DNA from: Planctomycetaceae bacterium
Lineage (GTDB): Bacteria > Planctomycetota > Planctomycetia > Planctomycetales > Planctomycetaceae
Length of the DNA: 64,000 bases
Assembly (NCBI GenBank): GCA_021732995.1
Contig: JAKFWA010000099.1
Span: 64,587 to 128,586, forward strand
Direction: 5' to 3'
Shown one piece after another: positions 55,953-63,859 of the stretch (its first letter is position 1; each line of letters begins with the position of its first letter). Made by a program: the position numbers and the translations under genes. The notes beneath the pieces are model-generated. The model ran no database searches and was not told where the DNA came from. It saw nothing but the letters and a program-made list of their open reading frames with translations.

Positions 55953-57797
55953 TTAGTCGATGAGGCCGTGCAGCGGGCCGCCGGGGGCGGCGAGGGCGTC
56001 GACTCGGCGAGTGATTTCAGGGTTTTCGATCAACGGCGGGGCATGATGCGGCTTGATCCGCGCATCGATAATCAGAGGACCTCGGCAGCCCCAGTGCTTT
56101 TGATCTGTAAAGCTCTGAACGCCGTAGATGTCCGCGGCGGGGTTCGAGCGGGTGAATGTCACCCAGACGAAGTTGTTGATCGTCCGCGCTGTGAATCGCG
56201 AGTCGTCGACGAGCACGATCAGGGGAAACGTATTGATGGGATCGTCGCTGTTGATTCGGGATACGAAGCGTTCGCCAAAGTTGTCTCGATCTTCGGCATC
56301 CGGCGCGAATCTTGGAGCGGTAATGGCCAGCACGCCTGGCAGGCACACTTGAGGATCAGAGCAACCGTCTGGTAGCTGCAGTCCGGAGGGAATTTCGGTT
56401 GGAAGTTCGCGCAGCACCGGCCCAGCGGCGGCGATGACGACCTTCGAACCTTGATTCAGTCCCGAGCCGCTGTAGTCGAGCGTGTCGATCGTCGTGCGGG
56501 TGTGGAAATGTAGATCGCGCTGCCAATCGACTCGTCTGAGGATGTGTGCGAAGAACCCTGCGACGTTGTGAATATCAAGCTGCGGATCGTCATTGTGTGA
56601 GGCAATAAGCAGATACTTGGCGAGCGAGAGCTGACCTTGCCCGAGTATCGCGCTGGCTTGAGTGAGCAGTTCTTGAGGGCGTCCGGGTTTGGCGTAAGGT
56701 GTGTAACGCTCGCTGCCGATGGCGAAGAGCAGCGGATGCACACCTGCGGCATCGACGGCATGCACGCCTTTTACGCCGGGCAGCACCGTCGGAATGATCG
56801 GTCCCGTGATCTCATGGATGATGTCGCCGAACGAGGTGTCTTCTTGCGGCGGACGACCAACGACCGTGAAGGGCCAGATGGCGTCGGGCCGGTGATAGAC
56901 CTTATCGATATTCAGCACCGGAAAATCGTGGGCCAGGCTGTAGTAACCCAAATGGTCTCCGAACGGGCCTTCGGGCAGCAGTTTCTGTGGGTCGATGGTC
57001 CCTGAAATACAAAAATCCGCCTCGGCATAGATCGCCGGGCGATTCGCCGAGGTGATCATCGGAATGCGGTGTCCTGCCAACGCGCCGGCGAAGGTGAGTT
57101 CCGACATGCCCTCTGGCAGTGGCATTACTGCTGAAAGAGTCATGGCCGGAGTTCCGCCGACGAAAATATTGACTCGAAACGGCTCGCCGCGTTCGATCGA
57201 TCGCGTGTGGTGCACGCCGATGCTGCGATGAATCTGGTAGTGCAAGCCGATCTGTCGATTCGGCTCATACTGATTGCCGCTGAGCTGCACGCGATACATG
57301 CCCAGGTTGGAGTGCATGACGCCCGGCTGAGTGATGTCTTCCGAATAAACCTGAGGCAGAGTGATGAACGCGCCGCCGTCGTTGGGCCAGCTCTTCAGTT
57401 GTGGCAGGTCCTCGATGCGGATCTCGTGAGTCAGAACTGGCCCACTACGTGCCCGTCGCGGCAGCATGTGCAACGCGGTGAACGGAGCTCCCAGATAGCG
57501 GTGCGGTCGTTTCCAGAATTCGTTCGGATCGACTTTCAGTTCGACCAATCGTCGCACTGCATCGAGCGTATCGCGAAATATAAAGTGAGTTCGTTCGCGC
57601 GTGCCGAACAGATTGCCGAGCATGCGAAAGCGGCAACCCTTCACGCGCTCAAAGAGCAGGGCAGGGGACTTCGCCAGATAGGCCCGCCGCTGGATCTCGG
57701 CCATTTCGAGGCACGGGTCGATCTCTTCACGAATGCGAACAAGCTGCCCGGCTCGTTCCAGATCGATGACGCACTGTTGCAGGTTCCGGTATCCCAT
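55953..57797 (-). CDS. UbiD-family decarboxylase
   Basis: A 614-residue member of the UbiD family, enzymes that reversibly decarboxylate aromatic or alpha,beta-unsaturated acids using prenylated FMN. Family segments include RFRMLGNLFGTRERTHFIF, the central NLGMYRVQLSGNQYEPNRQIG with its conserved Arg, and PEGPFGDHLGYYSLAHDFPV, holding a catalytic Glu. The length exceeds E. coli UbiD (about 500) and fits the subgroup common in planctomycetes, possibly for menaquinone or futalosine metabolism. No ubiX-type prenyltransferase gene is in the window. It is divergent from the SH3 protein and lies 212 nt upstream of rimO's start on the same strand. Confidence 0.9.
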   Translation of the reverse strand: MGYRNLQQCVIDLERAGQLVRIREEIDPCLEMAEIQRRAYLAKSPALLFERVKGCRFRMLGNLFGTRERTHFIFRDTLDAVRRLVELKVDPNEFWKRPHRYLGAPFTALHMLPRRARSGPVLTHEIRIEDLPQLKSWPNDGGAFITLPQVYSEDITQPGVMHSNLGMYRVQLSGNQYEPNRQIGLHYQIHRSIGVHHTRSIERGEPFRVNIFVGGTPAMTLSAVMPLPEGMSELTFAGALAGHRIPMITSANRPAIYAEADFCISGTIDPQKLLPEGPFGDHLGYYSLAHDFPVLNIDKVYHRPDAIWPFTVVGRPPQEDTSFGDIIHEITGPIIPTVLPGVKGVHAVDAAGVHPLLFAIGSERYTPYAKPGRPQELLTQASAILGQGQLSLAKYLLIASHNDDPQLDIHNVAGFFAHILRRVDWQRDLHFHTRTTIDTLDYSGSGLNQGSKVVIAAAGPVLRELPTEIPSGLQLPDGCSDPQVCLPGVLAITAPRFAPDAEDRDNFGERFVSRINSDDPINTFPLIVLVDDSRFTARTINNFVWVTFTRSNPAADIYGVQSFTDQKHWGCRGPLIIDARIKPHHAPPLIENPEITRRVDALAAPGGPLHGLID

Positions 57798-57881
57798 CAG
57801 CTTCCTTCAAACGCCTCGCACAAGAGCCAACATCACGTGCACTGTCTGAGGAATCCGCAGCGTCCGCTAGTGAAGCAACAC

Positions 57882-57905
57882 GCTCTATTGATTTAAAAAT
57901 AGAGC
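57882..57905. promoter_or_regulatory. Hairpin in the ubiD/SH3 divergent spacer
   Basis: Perfect 8-nt arms GCTCTATT (57882-57889) and AATAGAGC (57898-57905) enclose an AT-rich 8-nt loop. It lies between two divergent starts, so an operator is possible. The strongest ribosome site of the next gene, GGAGG at 58053-58057, is further downstream. Confidence 0.35.
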
Positions 57906-58064
57906 AAATGGGGTGAGTGGGTTGAGTGGCGGCGGCTGTGGAAGCAGGGCGTGAGCCTCGACGGTGAAACTCATCTTGCCGCCCTTAAATCGGTTTACCT
58001 AGAACCTCACATTCGCTGGTTCGCTCGGATGGATCCGATGCGCCGTTTTCAGGGAGGAAGTGTC

Positions 58065-59627
58065 ATGCGTTGGGCCATTCACCAGACGCACTCATTTATC
58101 GCCGGTGGTCGCAAGCTTGCTGCGTCTTGCGCCTGGTTGCTGTTCGCGATGATCGCCATTCCCTGCGCGGTCGCTGAAGGTCGCGAGCCTCCTTACGACG
58201 CCGTCATTGGTTCAGACGAGGCCTTTGTGCGGAGTGGTCCAGACGAAGAAACGTACTATCCCACTTCCAAGCTGGAGAAAGGTGCGCGCGTCAAAGTCAT
58301 GCGTGAAGACTTCGGTGGCTGGCTACTCATCGAGCCGCCAGCCGGTAGTCACAGCTGGATTCCGCAGCAGTTCGTCGAACGACGTGCGAACAATCGTGGC
58401 GTCGTGACCGCCCGGACATTTGACCGCATCGGCACCGAGATTCCGCAGCCGCTGCTGAATACTCGCCATGTCATTCAGAAGGGTGAGACCGTCGAAATTC
58501 TGGGCGAAGAAGACCAGGCGACCGAGCAAGGCTCGGAGAAGATGTTCAAGATCCGCCCACCACGTGGCGAGTTCCGCTACCTCAACAAACGGGATATTGT
58601 TGCTGCGGAAGAAGCCGTCGATGACGTCTTTGCCGCGCCGAAGTCCGTTGACGGAGACGCGTTCGCAGAAGCGAAGAAGGGCGACGACCCTGCTCCGGCA
58701 AAGACCAAGAACACGAAGAAGGCTCCCGCGCTGCCGGCGAATGCTGAAGAAGGAGTTGCGACGCCGCACGTTGAAGGCTCGAAGACTGAGGAGCGTCCGG
58801 CGCCAGCGACCGTGAAGACAGACGATGTCGAAGTCATGGAGCAGCTTCCGCCGGGCACGATCAATGCGTACGAGCGACTCGCTCAGGTGGATCGTGACTT
58901 TAAGGCGATGGTCGCGCAGCCAGTTGATGCCTGGCAACTCGAGGCTATTCGCGGTCAGTACACGGAGCTCAAGGACTCGCCGCAGTTGGCCGACGCTGGC
59001 TTTCAGCGTGAGGTCAACCGCCGTCTGGCTTCGGTGACTCGTTACGAAAAGAACTACGCGGACTACGTTGATCTCGTGCAGATTATGAAGCAGACGGAAG
59101 CTCGCGACGAGCAATTGCGTCAGCAGTTCCTGGCGACTCGCGAAGTGGTTTCGACGTCCATGACCCCCACCACGCGCATCTATCGCGACGTGTCGAAACC
59201 GGCCCAGCAACAATTGCCGACAACCACCGCAGAGCAACCGCGCTGGACAACGCCCACTCAGCCGCAACCACAACAACCGCAGGCGGTGCAACCACAACCC
59301 GCGCCCGGACAGTGGCAACGATCGGGAACACCGACTCCAAGTCTACCCGGCGCGCCGTTGAACGCTGGGGTCGGTGTTCCGCGACGCTTTGATGGAGCCG
59401 GCATCATTCAGCGTTCAGCGCTGAACCGACCCGACATGCCGCGGCATGTGCTGGTAGCTCCGAACGGCCGCGTGCTGACGTACCTGCAAGCCGGTCAGGG
59501 CATCGACCTTGACCGCCATCTGGGCCAGTCGATGGGCTTCTTCGGTCAGCGTGGATTCCGTCAGGAACTCAACGCCGACCTGCTGGTCATCAACAGCATG
59601 CAACCCGTGCAACTGCGCCAGCCGTGA
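58065..59627 (+). CDS. Exported SH3-domain protein with disordered Pro/Gln-rich region
   Basis: About 520 residues. The ATG at 58065 is fixed by GGAGG 7 nt upstream; the frame is open 38 codons further. A signal peptide covers about residues 1-38 (SCAWLLFAMIAIPCAVAEG). A bacterial SH3-like domain follows at about 40-105 (DAVIGSDEAFVRSGPDEET, GWLLIEPPAG, SWIPQQFVE). A charged Lys/Glu/Pro linker, a helical region (about 260-370) and a Gln/Pro-rich stretch lead to a conserved C-terminal block (HVLVAPNGRVLTYLQAGQG). SH3b domains often bind cell-wall or protein ligands; its actual ligand is unknown. Probably periplasmic. Confidence 0.85.
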   Translation: MRWAIHQTHSFIAGGRKLAASCAWLLFAMIAIPCAVAEGREPPYDAVIGSDEAFVRSGPDEETYYPTSKLEKGARVKVMREDFGGWLLIEPPAGSHSWIPQQFVERRANNRGVVTARTFDRIGTEIPQPLLNTRHVIQKGETVEILGEEDQATEQGSEKMFKIRPPRGEFRYLNKRDIVAAEEAVDDVFAAPKSVDGDAFAEAKKGDDPAPAKTKNTKKAPALPANAEEGVATPHVEGSKTEERPAPATVKTDDVEVMEQLPPGTINAYERLAQVDRDFKAMVAQPVDAWQLEAIRGQYTELKDSPQLADAGFQREVNRRLASVTRYEKNYADYVDLVQIMKQTEARDEQLRQQFLATREVVSTSMTPTTRIYRDVSKPAQQQLPTTTAEQPRWTTPTQPQPQQPQAVQPQPAPGQWQRSGTPTPSLPGAPLNAGVGVPRRFDGAGIIQRSALNRPDMPRHVLVAPNGRVLTYLQAGQGIDLDRHLGQSMGFFGQRGFRQELNADLLVINSMQPVQLRQP

Positions 59628-59807
59628 GGTCAGTGGCTCCACCGTGACGGACGCGTCTCGCGTCCGGCCGTTGAGTCTTGCCCGGTCGCTGCTTGCTCCG
59701 GACCCGTAGCAATTTGCCTCGCGTGCGGTCGCTGTCGCGGCTGACGTGGCTTAGATTGTTGATCCGAACTGCCTCAACAATCCCTGACCGCGCTTCTGGA
59801 GAACATG

Positions 59808-61046
59808 ATGGCAAAACGCGTGCTGATGATTGGAACCTTCGATTCCAAAGGCCCCGAGTACGCGTTTCTGCGCGAGCGACTGCTCGAACACGGCTGTGAA
59901 GTTTTGGCGATGAATGTCGGAGTGAACGGCTCAACGCTGCTGTTTCCTGTGGACTTTGAAGCCGGGGAGGTCGCTCGTTGCGGCGGTGAAGCGTTGATGG
60001 CACTGCGTGAGGTGCAGGACCGCGGCAAAGCCATCGTGGTGTTAAGCGATGGCGCGGCTGTCTTCGTGCGGCGCCTGTACGACGAAGGTCGCTTTGATGC
60101 GATCATCGGCATGGGCGGTTCGGGGGGAACGGCGATTGTGACTGCGGCTTTGCGTGCCCTGCCGCTGGGGGCGCCGAAGGTGTGCGTTTCGACGCTGGCA
60201 TCGGGCAACGTCGCTCCGTATGTAGGCACCAAAGACATCGTCCTGATTCCCGCGATCGCCGACGTGGCGGGTATCAATCGCATTTCGCGGCAAGTGCTGA
60301 CTCACGCTGCGGCGGCCGTGTGTGGCATGGTGCAGGCTGTGGTTCCGCCGAGTGCGGGTGATCGTCCCATGATTGCGGCCAGCATGTTTGGCAACACGAC
60401 CAAGTGCGTCGACGCCTGCCGGGCCGCGCTCGATCGAGCGGGTTACGAAGTGCTGGTCTTCCATGCGACGGGAACGGGCGGACGAATCCTGGAGTCGCTC
60501 GCTGATGTCGGTATGGTCGATGCAGTGCTGGACATCACCACGACCGAATGGGCGGACGAACTCTGCGGCGGCGCATTGACTGCCGGTCCCGAGCGGCTGG
60601 ATGCACCCGGTCGGCGCGGGCTGCCGCACTTGATCGTTCCAGGCTGCATCGACATGTGCAACTTTAGCGGAATGAGCACTGTGCCCGACCGTTATCGCGA
60701 GGCGAACCGGCTGTTCTATGAATGGACGCCGACGGTCACGCTGATGCGCACCACGATCGAAGAGAACCGCCAGATGGGCGAAATCTTTGCTCGCAAAGCC
60801 AACGCCGCAAAGGGGCCTATCGCGTTCCTGATCCCCCTGCGGGGTGTGTCGATGCTCGACGGCGATGACGGAGTGTTCTGCGACCGCGCGGCAGATGCCG
60901 CCTTCAACGAAGCATTGAAGGCGAACCTGCGATCAGACATTCCCGTGGTGGAACTCGACGCCAACATCAACGACGCCGCGTTCGCCGAAAAGGCCGTGCA
61001 GATGATGCTCAACCTGATCGCCCGCAAGCACGAGATCCCCAGCTGA
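59808..61046 (+). CDS. Tm-1-like/UPF0261 family protein
   Basis: A protein of 412 residues from the second of two adjacent ATGs (59808). GGAG at 59798-59801 is 6 nt from it but only 3 nt from the first, so the second is preferred. MAKRVLMIGTFDSKGPEYAF, then IIGMGGSGGTAIVTAALRAL and KVCVSTLASGNVAPYVGTKD are characteristic of the UPF0261/Tm-1-like ATP-binding domain. The C-terminal half (HLIVPGCIDMCNFSGMSTVP, then FLIPLRGVSMLDGDDGVFCD) completes a full-length member. In tomato the related Tm-1 protein inhibits tobamovirus replication. The bacterial role is unknown. Cytoplasmic. Confidence 0.9.
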   Translation: MAKRVLMIGTFDSKGPEYAFLRERLLEHGCEVLAMNVGVNGSTLLFPVDFEAGEVARCGGEALMALREVQDRGKAIVVLSDGAAVFVRRLYDEGRFDAIIGMGGSGGTAIVTAALRALPLGAPKVCVSTLASGNVAPYVGTKDIVLIPAIADVAGINRISRQVLTHAAAAVCGMVQAVVPPSAGDRPMIAASMFGNTTKCVDACRAALDRAGYEVLVFHATGTGGRILESLADVGMVDAVLDITTTEWADELCGGALTAGPERLDAPGRRGLPHLIVPGCIDMCNFSGMSTVPDRYREANRLFYEWTPTVTLMRTTIEENRQMGEIFARKANAAKGPIAFLIPLRGVSMLDGDDGVFCDRAADAAFNEALKANLRSDIPVVELDANINDAAFAEKAVQMMLNLIARKHEIPS

Positions 61047-61067
61047 GCAATCTGGTTGCCCCGTTTG

Positions 61068-62396
61068 CTACTTCTCGATGGTCAGTCCGGGCAGGGCTTC
61101 GATCAACTGCGCTTGAGCCGCATCGTCAACGCCGAGTGGCGTGACATTGAGCTTGAGCTTCTTGAGTTTCTTCAACTGCTTGAGATGCTCAACAGCGCTG
61201 CCGTCGATGGATGTGCATTCGTCGACTTCAAGCTCTTCCAGATTCTCCAGCGGAATCAGATGAGCAAGGCCGGCCACCGTGATGCTGGTTTGAGTGAGGT
61301 CCAGCGACGTCAGCGACTTCACTTGAGCGATATTCTTCAAGGCGTCGTCACCGATCGTGCTGACCATCTCCAACCGCAGTTCCTTGAGCTTGGGGAACTG
61401 TGTGAGCTGAGCCAGCCCGTCGTCCGTGACGATGGTCTGAGTCAGATCGAGAACCTGCAGGTCTTTCAACGTCTTCAGATGGGCGAGCCCCGCGTCCTTG
61501 ATGGGGGCGTCTCGCAGAGCCAGTTCTTTCATCTTCGTGAGGCCGACGAGGTGCACGAGATCAGCGCTCTTCACGTTGTTGAAGCGGGCGTTGAGCAACT
61601 CCAGATTCGTTAATCCGGCGATGTGAACGAACGCGCTGCCCTCAATGCCAACGTCGTTTTCCAGTTCCAGAATCTTCAGCGTCTTGCAGTCCTTCAGAGA
61701 CTCAAGTGCTTTCGCCGTCAAACCCGCCATCTTGCTGATGTTGAGGTTTTCCAGTTGCGGCAGCGTCGCCAGCAGAGCCACGCCGTCATCCTTGATCTTG
61801 GACTCTTGAACCTTCACTGCCTTCAGAGTCTTGATCTCGGACAGGATCCTTGCACCGTCATTGCCGACGTTCGTGAACCGCAGATCGACTTCGATGAGAT
61901 TCGGCAGGTTCTTCAGGTGCACCAGTCCGGCGTCGGTGATGTCGGTACGGCGCAGGCCGATCGACCGCAGACGCTTGATGGTGCCCAGTGTCTTGAGGCC
62001 CTCATCACCAATCGAGGTACTGGCGGCGTCCAGGATGTCGAACTTGGGTAGCTCGGCCAGCGTCTTCAACCCGGCGTCGGTGAAGTTCGGGCCAAAGATG
62101 ATGACGCGACGCAGTTCAGGCAGCCGCTTCAGATGCACAAAGTCTTCGTCGCTGGTGTTGGTCGCCCGGAAGTCGGCGATGGTTACCAGGCCGTCTTTGT
62201 TGAGCTCCAGCTTCACACCCTTGGCTTTGAGCGCGTCCACCGATGCCGTGCCATCCACCGGCTTGGGAGTTTCCGGAGCAGCCGTTGCCGACTCGGTCCC
62301 TGAATCTGCGGGCTTGCCCGCCGGAGGAACGCTGTTGGGCTGGCAACCCAGAGTGAACAGCAGAGCGACACCGAAAGCTTTTAAGGTGAGACGCAT
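61068..62396 (-). CDS. Leucine-rich-repeat lipoprotein
   Basis: A 442-residue lipoprotein with lipobox ALLFTLGC (Cys18). A low-complexity Pro/Ala/Thr linker to about 50 precedes a small domain and then about 13 leucine-rich repeats of roughly 24 residues (consensus TDAGLVHLKNLPNLIEVDLR). This repeat type, with frequent T-D-x-GL, is that of ribonuclease-inhibitor-like/GALA LRRs, which are abundant in planctomycetes. It probably forms a curved binding surface facing the periplasm or outside. Ligand unknown. Convergent with the UPF0261 gene, 21 nt apart. Confidence 0.9.
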   Translation of the reverse strand: MRLTLKAFGVALLFTLGCQPNSVPPAGKPADSGTESATAAPETPKPVDGTASVDALKAKGVKLELNKDGLVTIADFRATNTSDEDFVHLKRLPELRRVIIFGPNFTDAGLKTLAELPKFDILDAASTSIGDEGLKTLGTIKRLRSIGLRRTDITDAGLVHLKNLPNLIEVDLRFTNVGNDGARILSEIKTLKAVKVQESKIKDDGVALLATLPQLENLNISKMAGLTAKALESLKDCKTLKILELENDVGIEGSAFVHIAGLTNLELLNARFNNVKSADLVHLVGLTKMKELALRDAPIKDAGLAHLKTLKDLQVLDLTQTIVTDDGLAQLTQFPKLKELRLEMVSTIGDDALKNIAQVKSLTSLDLTQTSITVAGLAHLIPLENLEELEVDECTSIDGSAVEHLKQLKKLKKLKLNVTPLGVDDAAQAQLIEALPGLTIEK

Positions 62397-62593
62397 GATG
62401 GCTGACTTTCAATAAGCTTGCCGGGGTGAGTTCTGGAAATGCAAACAGCCGCCAGATCCCGAGGGACTCAGCGGCTGATTTTTCCGCGCGACATGACTGT
62501 TGAATACTGAATTCCAGCAGAGCGGACAGATCACGACGTGATTCGTGAACCAACTCTGGCAGTCACACGCGGGTGCGGCTCGGCGCAGCGGGA

Positions 62594-62683
62594 TTACTTC
62601 TTGCGATGACGAATTTTTGCACGATTGCGACGTTTACGACTTCCAATCTTACGTCGGCCCTTACCGGTCTTCTTCGTTCCCAT
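62594..62683 (-). CDS. 29-residue highly basic protein (ribosome-associated type?)
   Basis: A tiny gene encoding 29 residues, starting MGTKKTGKGRRKIGSRKRR, of which 17 are Lys, Arg or His. GAGGAG lies 11 nt before the ATG at 62683, supporting translation. The composition resembles very small ribosomal proteins and the AURKAIP1/COX24-type basic peptides annotated in other bacteria. A role in or on the ribosome is inferred from this alone. It lies 197 nt upstream of the LRR gene on the same strand, and a different-frame 90-codon reading over the same stretch has no coding character. Confidence 0.7.
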   Translation of the reverse strand: MGTKKTGKGRRKIGSRKRRNRAKIRHRKK

Positions 62684-63149
62684 TGCGTGCCAGACTCCTC
62701 ATGCCCTGTAGTAGTTTGAACTAATGATTCACCGCAACCACGGTGTGTTGTTGTGCGAAGGGTCAGGCAATCTAACTTCGTGCCACTATTCCTGCAACGA
62801 TCGGCGCGAGCCCGTGCGTTTCCGAAAAACCGCATCTGCCGTGCATCGTTCGGATTGCTGGCTTCACCACGATCGAGAGGTCAGGGGTGCGGGGCTGCGG
62901 AAACTTCAAGTATTGGAATTAACTCCTTTGCTTGTATTGGGTTGTGCGCATTGCTCAAGCTCGGACAATTCATCGACCTGACGCGATGGTTGTGGATCGT
63001 TGAGATTCGTTCGAGTCGTGGAGCGGAAGGCAGAACGTCCCCTCCCTTAGATCTTGTGCCCGATTCTGCCTCACGGCCTGTGGGAACATGCGACTCTTCG
63101 CAGTCTCGCTGCGATGCCCGAAATCGACCAACAAAAGCCTCCGAAAGAT
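62684..63149. other. Intergenic region upstream of a structured RNA candidate
   Basis: No gene was recognised. A TAGTT/AACTA inverted repeat near 62709-62720 lies just upstream of the small basic protein and may mark its promoter. A 5-bp CGCAG/CTGCG hairpin at about 63100-63114, extended by CAT/ATG, lies in the second half and may belong to the RNA candidate that follows. Open frames on both strands here have no domain. Confidence 0.45.
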
Positions 63150-63245
63150 TGAGCCAGCGTTGCCGCTGTTAAGGCCTCGGTTCCATAGACCGTAGGACCT
63201 TACCTGATGCTGGCAAAAGCCCCAGATTTTTAGGGGCCTTTGTTT
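63150..63245 (+). ncRNA. Structured RNA candidate ending in a terminator
   Basis: Three pairings are visible. A stem of 11 bp with two bulged nucleotides is AAGG-CCT-CGGT (63171-63181) with ACCG-AGG-CCTT (63189-63201) and a 7-nt loop. GCCAGC (63153-63158) can pair with GCTGGC (63209-63214), enclosing it. Alternatively CAGCG (63155-63159) pairs with CGCTG (63164-63168). The last two are mutually exclusive. A terminator-like hairpin follows at once. No match to tmRNA, SRP, RNase P or a known riboswitch was recognised. It may be a small RNA whose 5' end lies further upstream, perhaps near 63060, or an attenuator without a surviving gene. Confidence 0.4.
63219..63245 (+). terminator. Intrinsic terminator-like hairpin
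   Basis: GCCCC (63219-63223) and GGGGC (63233-63237) enclose a 9-nt AT-rich loop, with flanking AAA/TTT able to extend the stem and CTTTGTTTTG following. No protein gene ends before it on this strand, which points to a non-coding transcript. Confidence 0.6.
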
Positions 63246-63285
63246 TGCTGACGCATTCGCCAATGCTTTGCTAACGGTTGGATAA

Positions 63286-63495
63286 AACGCATTCCGGAAA
63301 CTAGCTGCGCGAGGTGGGGCACTCGAAAAACTCGCAGGCCAGCCTTACGAGGAAAGAAGTCGCAAGGGCTTGGGGGACTTTCCTATCACTTATCGAGTTC
63401 AAGGCTTCTGGGACAAATCCAATACTGAGATTGATCTGGTGGCGGTCAACGAATCGACCGAGCGGATTCGCTTCGGCTCGTGCAAGCGTTCTTGA
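63286..63495 (+). pseudogene. Fragment of a DUF234-type ATPase/nuclease-like gene, cut by an IS
   Basis: The frame between a TAA at 63283 and a TGA at 63493 encodes 69 residues without a start codon. Its second half, FWDKSNTEIDLVAVNESTER followed by IRFGSCKRS, matches the DUF234 domain found at the C-terminus of archaeal-type AAA ATPases, a PD-(D/E)xK-like fold with the EID and CK motifs. The normal ending and the whole ATPase part are missing. The frame stops exactly where the IS begins, so the 3' side was cut by insertion, while the 5' side has decayed or been deleted. Confidence 0.7.
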
Positions 63496-63571
63496 CCTGC
63501 TCCCCGTTTCTTGATCCGCACGGAATGTTAGATTTTTGGATCTTTTCATTCTGTTGAGGGGGGTCGAGACG

Positions 63572-63838
63572 ATGGGTAAGAAGCACTTCACTGAGGAGCA
63601 GATTGCGTACGCGTTGCGGCAACAGGAGGCGGGAACTCCGGTCGCGGAATTGATTCGGAAGCTGGGAGTGAGCGAACAGACGTTCTACCGCTGGAAGAAG
63701 AAGTTTGGCGGGATGGGTATAGCCGAGTTGCGACGTCTGAAGCAGCTTGAGGAGGAGAACCGCAAACTCAAGCAACTGGTCGCGGACTTGAGTCTGGACA
63801 AGAAGATGTTGCAGGACGTGCTCTCAAAAAATGTGTGA
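63572..63838 (+). CDS. IS3-family transposase OrfA
   Basis: 88 residues from the ATG at 63572, preceded by a GAGGGGGG ribosome site; an upstream ATG at 63536 is less likely. It has the HTH_Tnp_1 helix-turn-helix (FTEEQIAYALRQQEAGTPVA, then LIRKLGVSEQTFYRWKKKFG) that binds the IS ends. The leucine-zipper segment LKQLEEENRKLKQLVADLSL follows, used for oligomerisation. It is complete and undamaged. OrfB is read by frameshift or reinitiation at its end. Confidence 0.93.
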   Translation: MGKKHFTEEQIAYALRQQEAGTPVAELIRKLGVSEQTFYRWKKKFGGMGIAELRRLKQLEEENRKLKQLVADLSLDKKMLQDVLSKNV

Positions 63839-63859
63839 AGCCCGCTCGCGGGCGGGCTT
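63826..63859 (+). promoter_or_regulatory. Programmed -1 frameshift signal in the IS
   Basis: The slippery heptamer A-AAA-AAT occupies 63826-63832 in the orfA frame. After a 5-nt spacer a perfect 8-bp stem follows, AAGCCCGC (63838-63845) with GCGGGCTT (63852-63859) and a 6-nt loop. This is the standard arrangement for making an OrfAB fusion transposase. A GTG at 63835 overlapping the orfA stop could also start OrfB alone. Confidence 0.8.

Noticed and set aside
63150..63245. tmRNA, SRP RNA, RNase P RNA, fluoride or c-di-GMP riboswitch
   Set aside because: Conserved core sequences of each were looked for and not found; only generic structure is supported.
62970..63263. A 97-codon minus-strand frame over the structured RNA candidate
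   Set aside because: No domain, crosses the terminator hairpin and lacks coding character.
63314..63514. A 66-codon plus-strand frame before the IS
   Set aside because: The neighbouring frame carries the recognisable DUF234-type segment; this one is its shadow and runs into the IS end.
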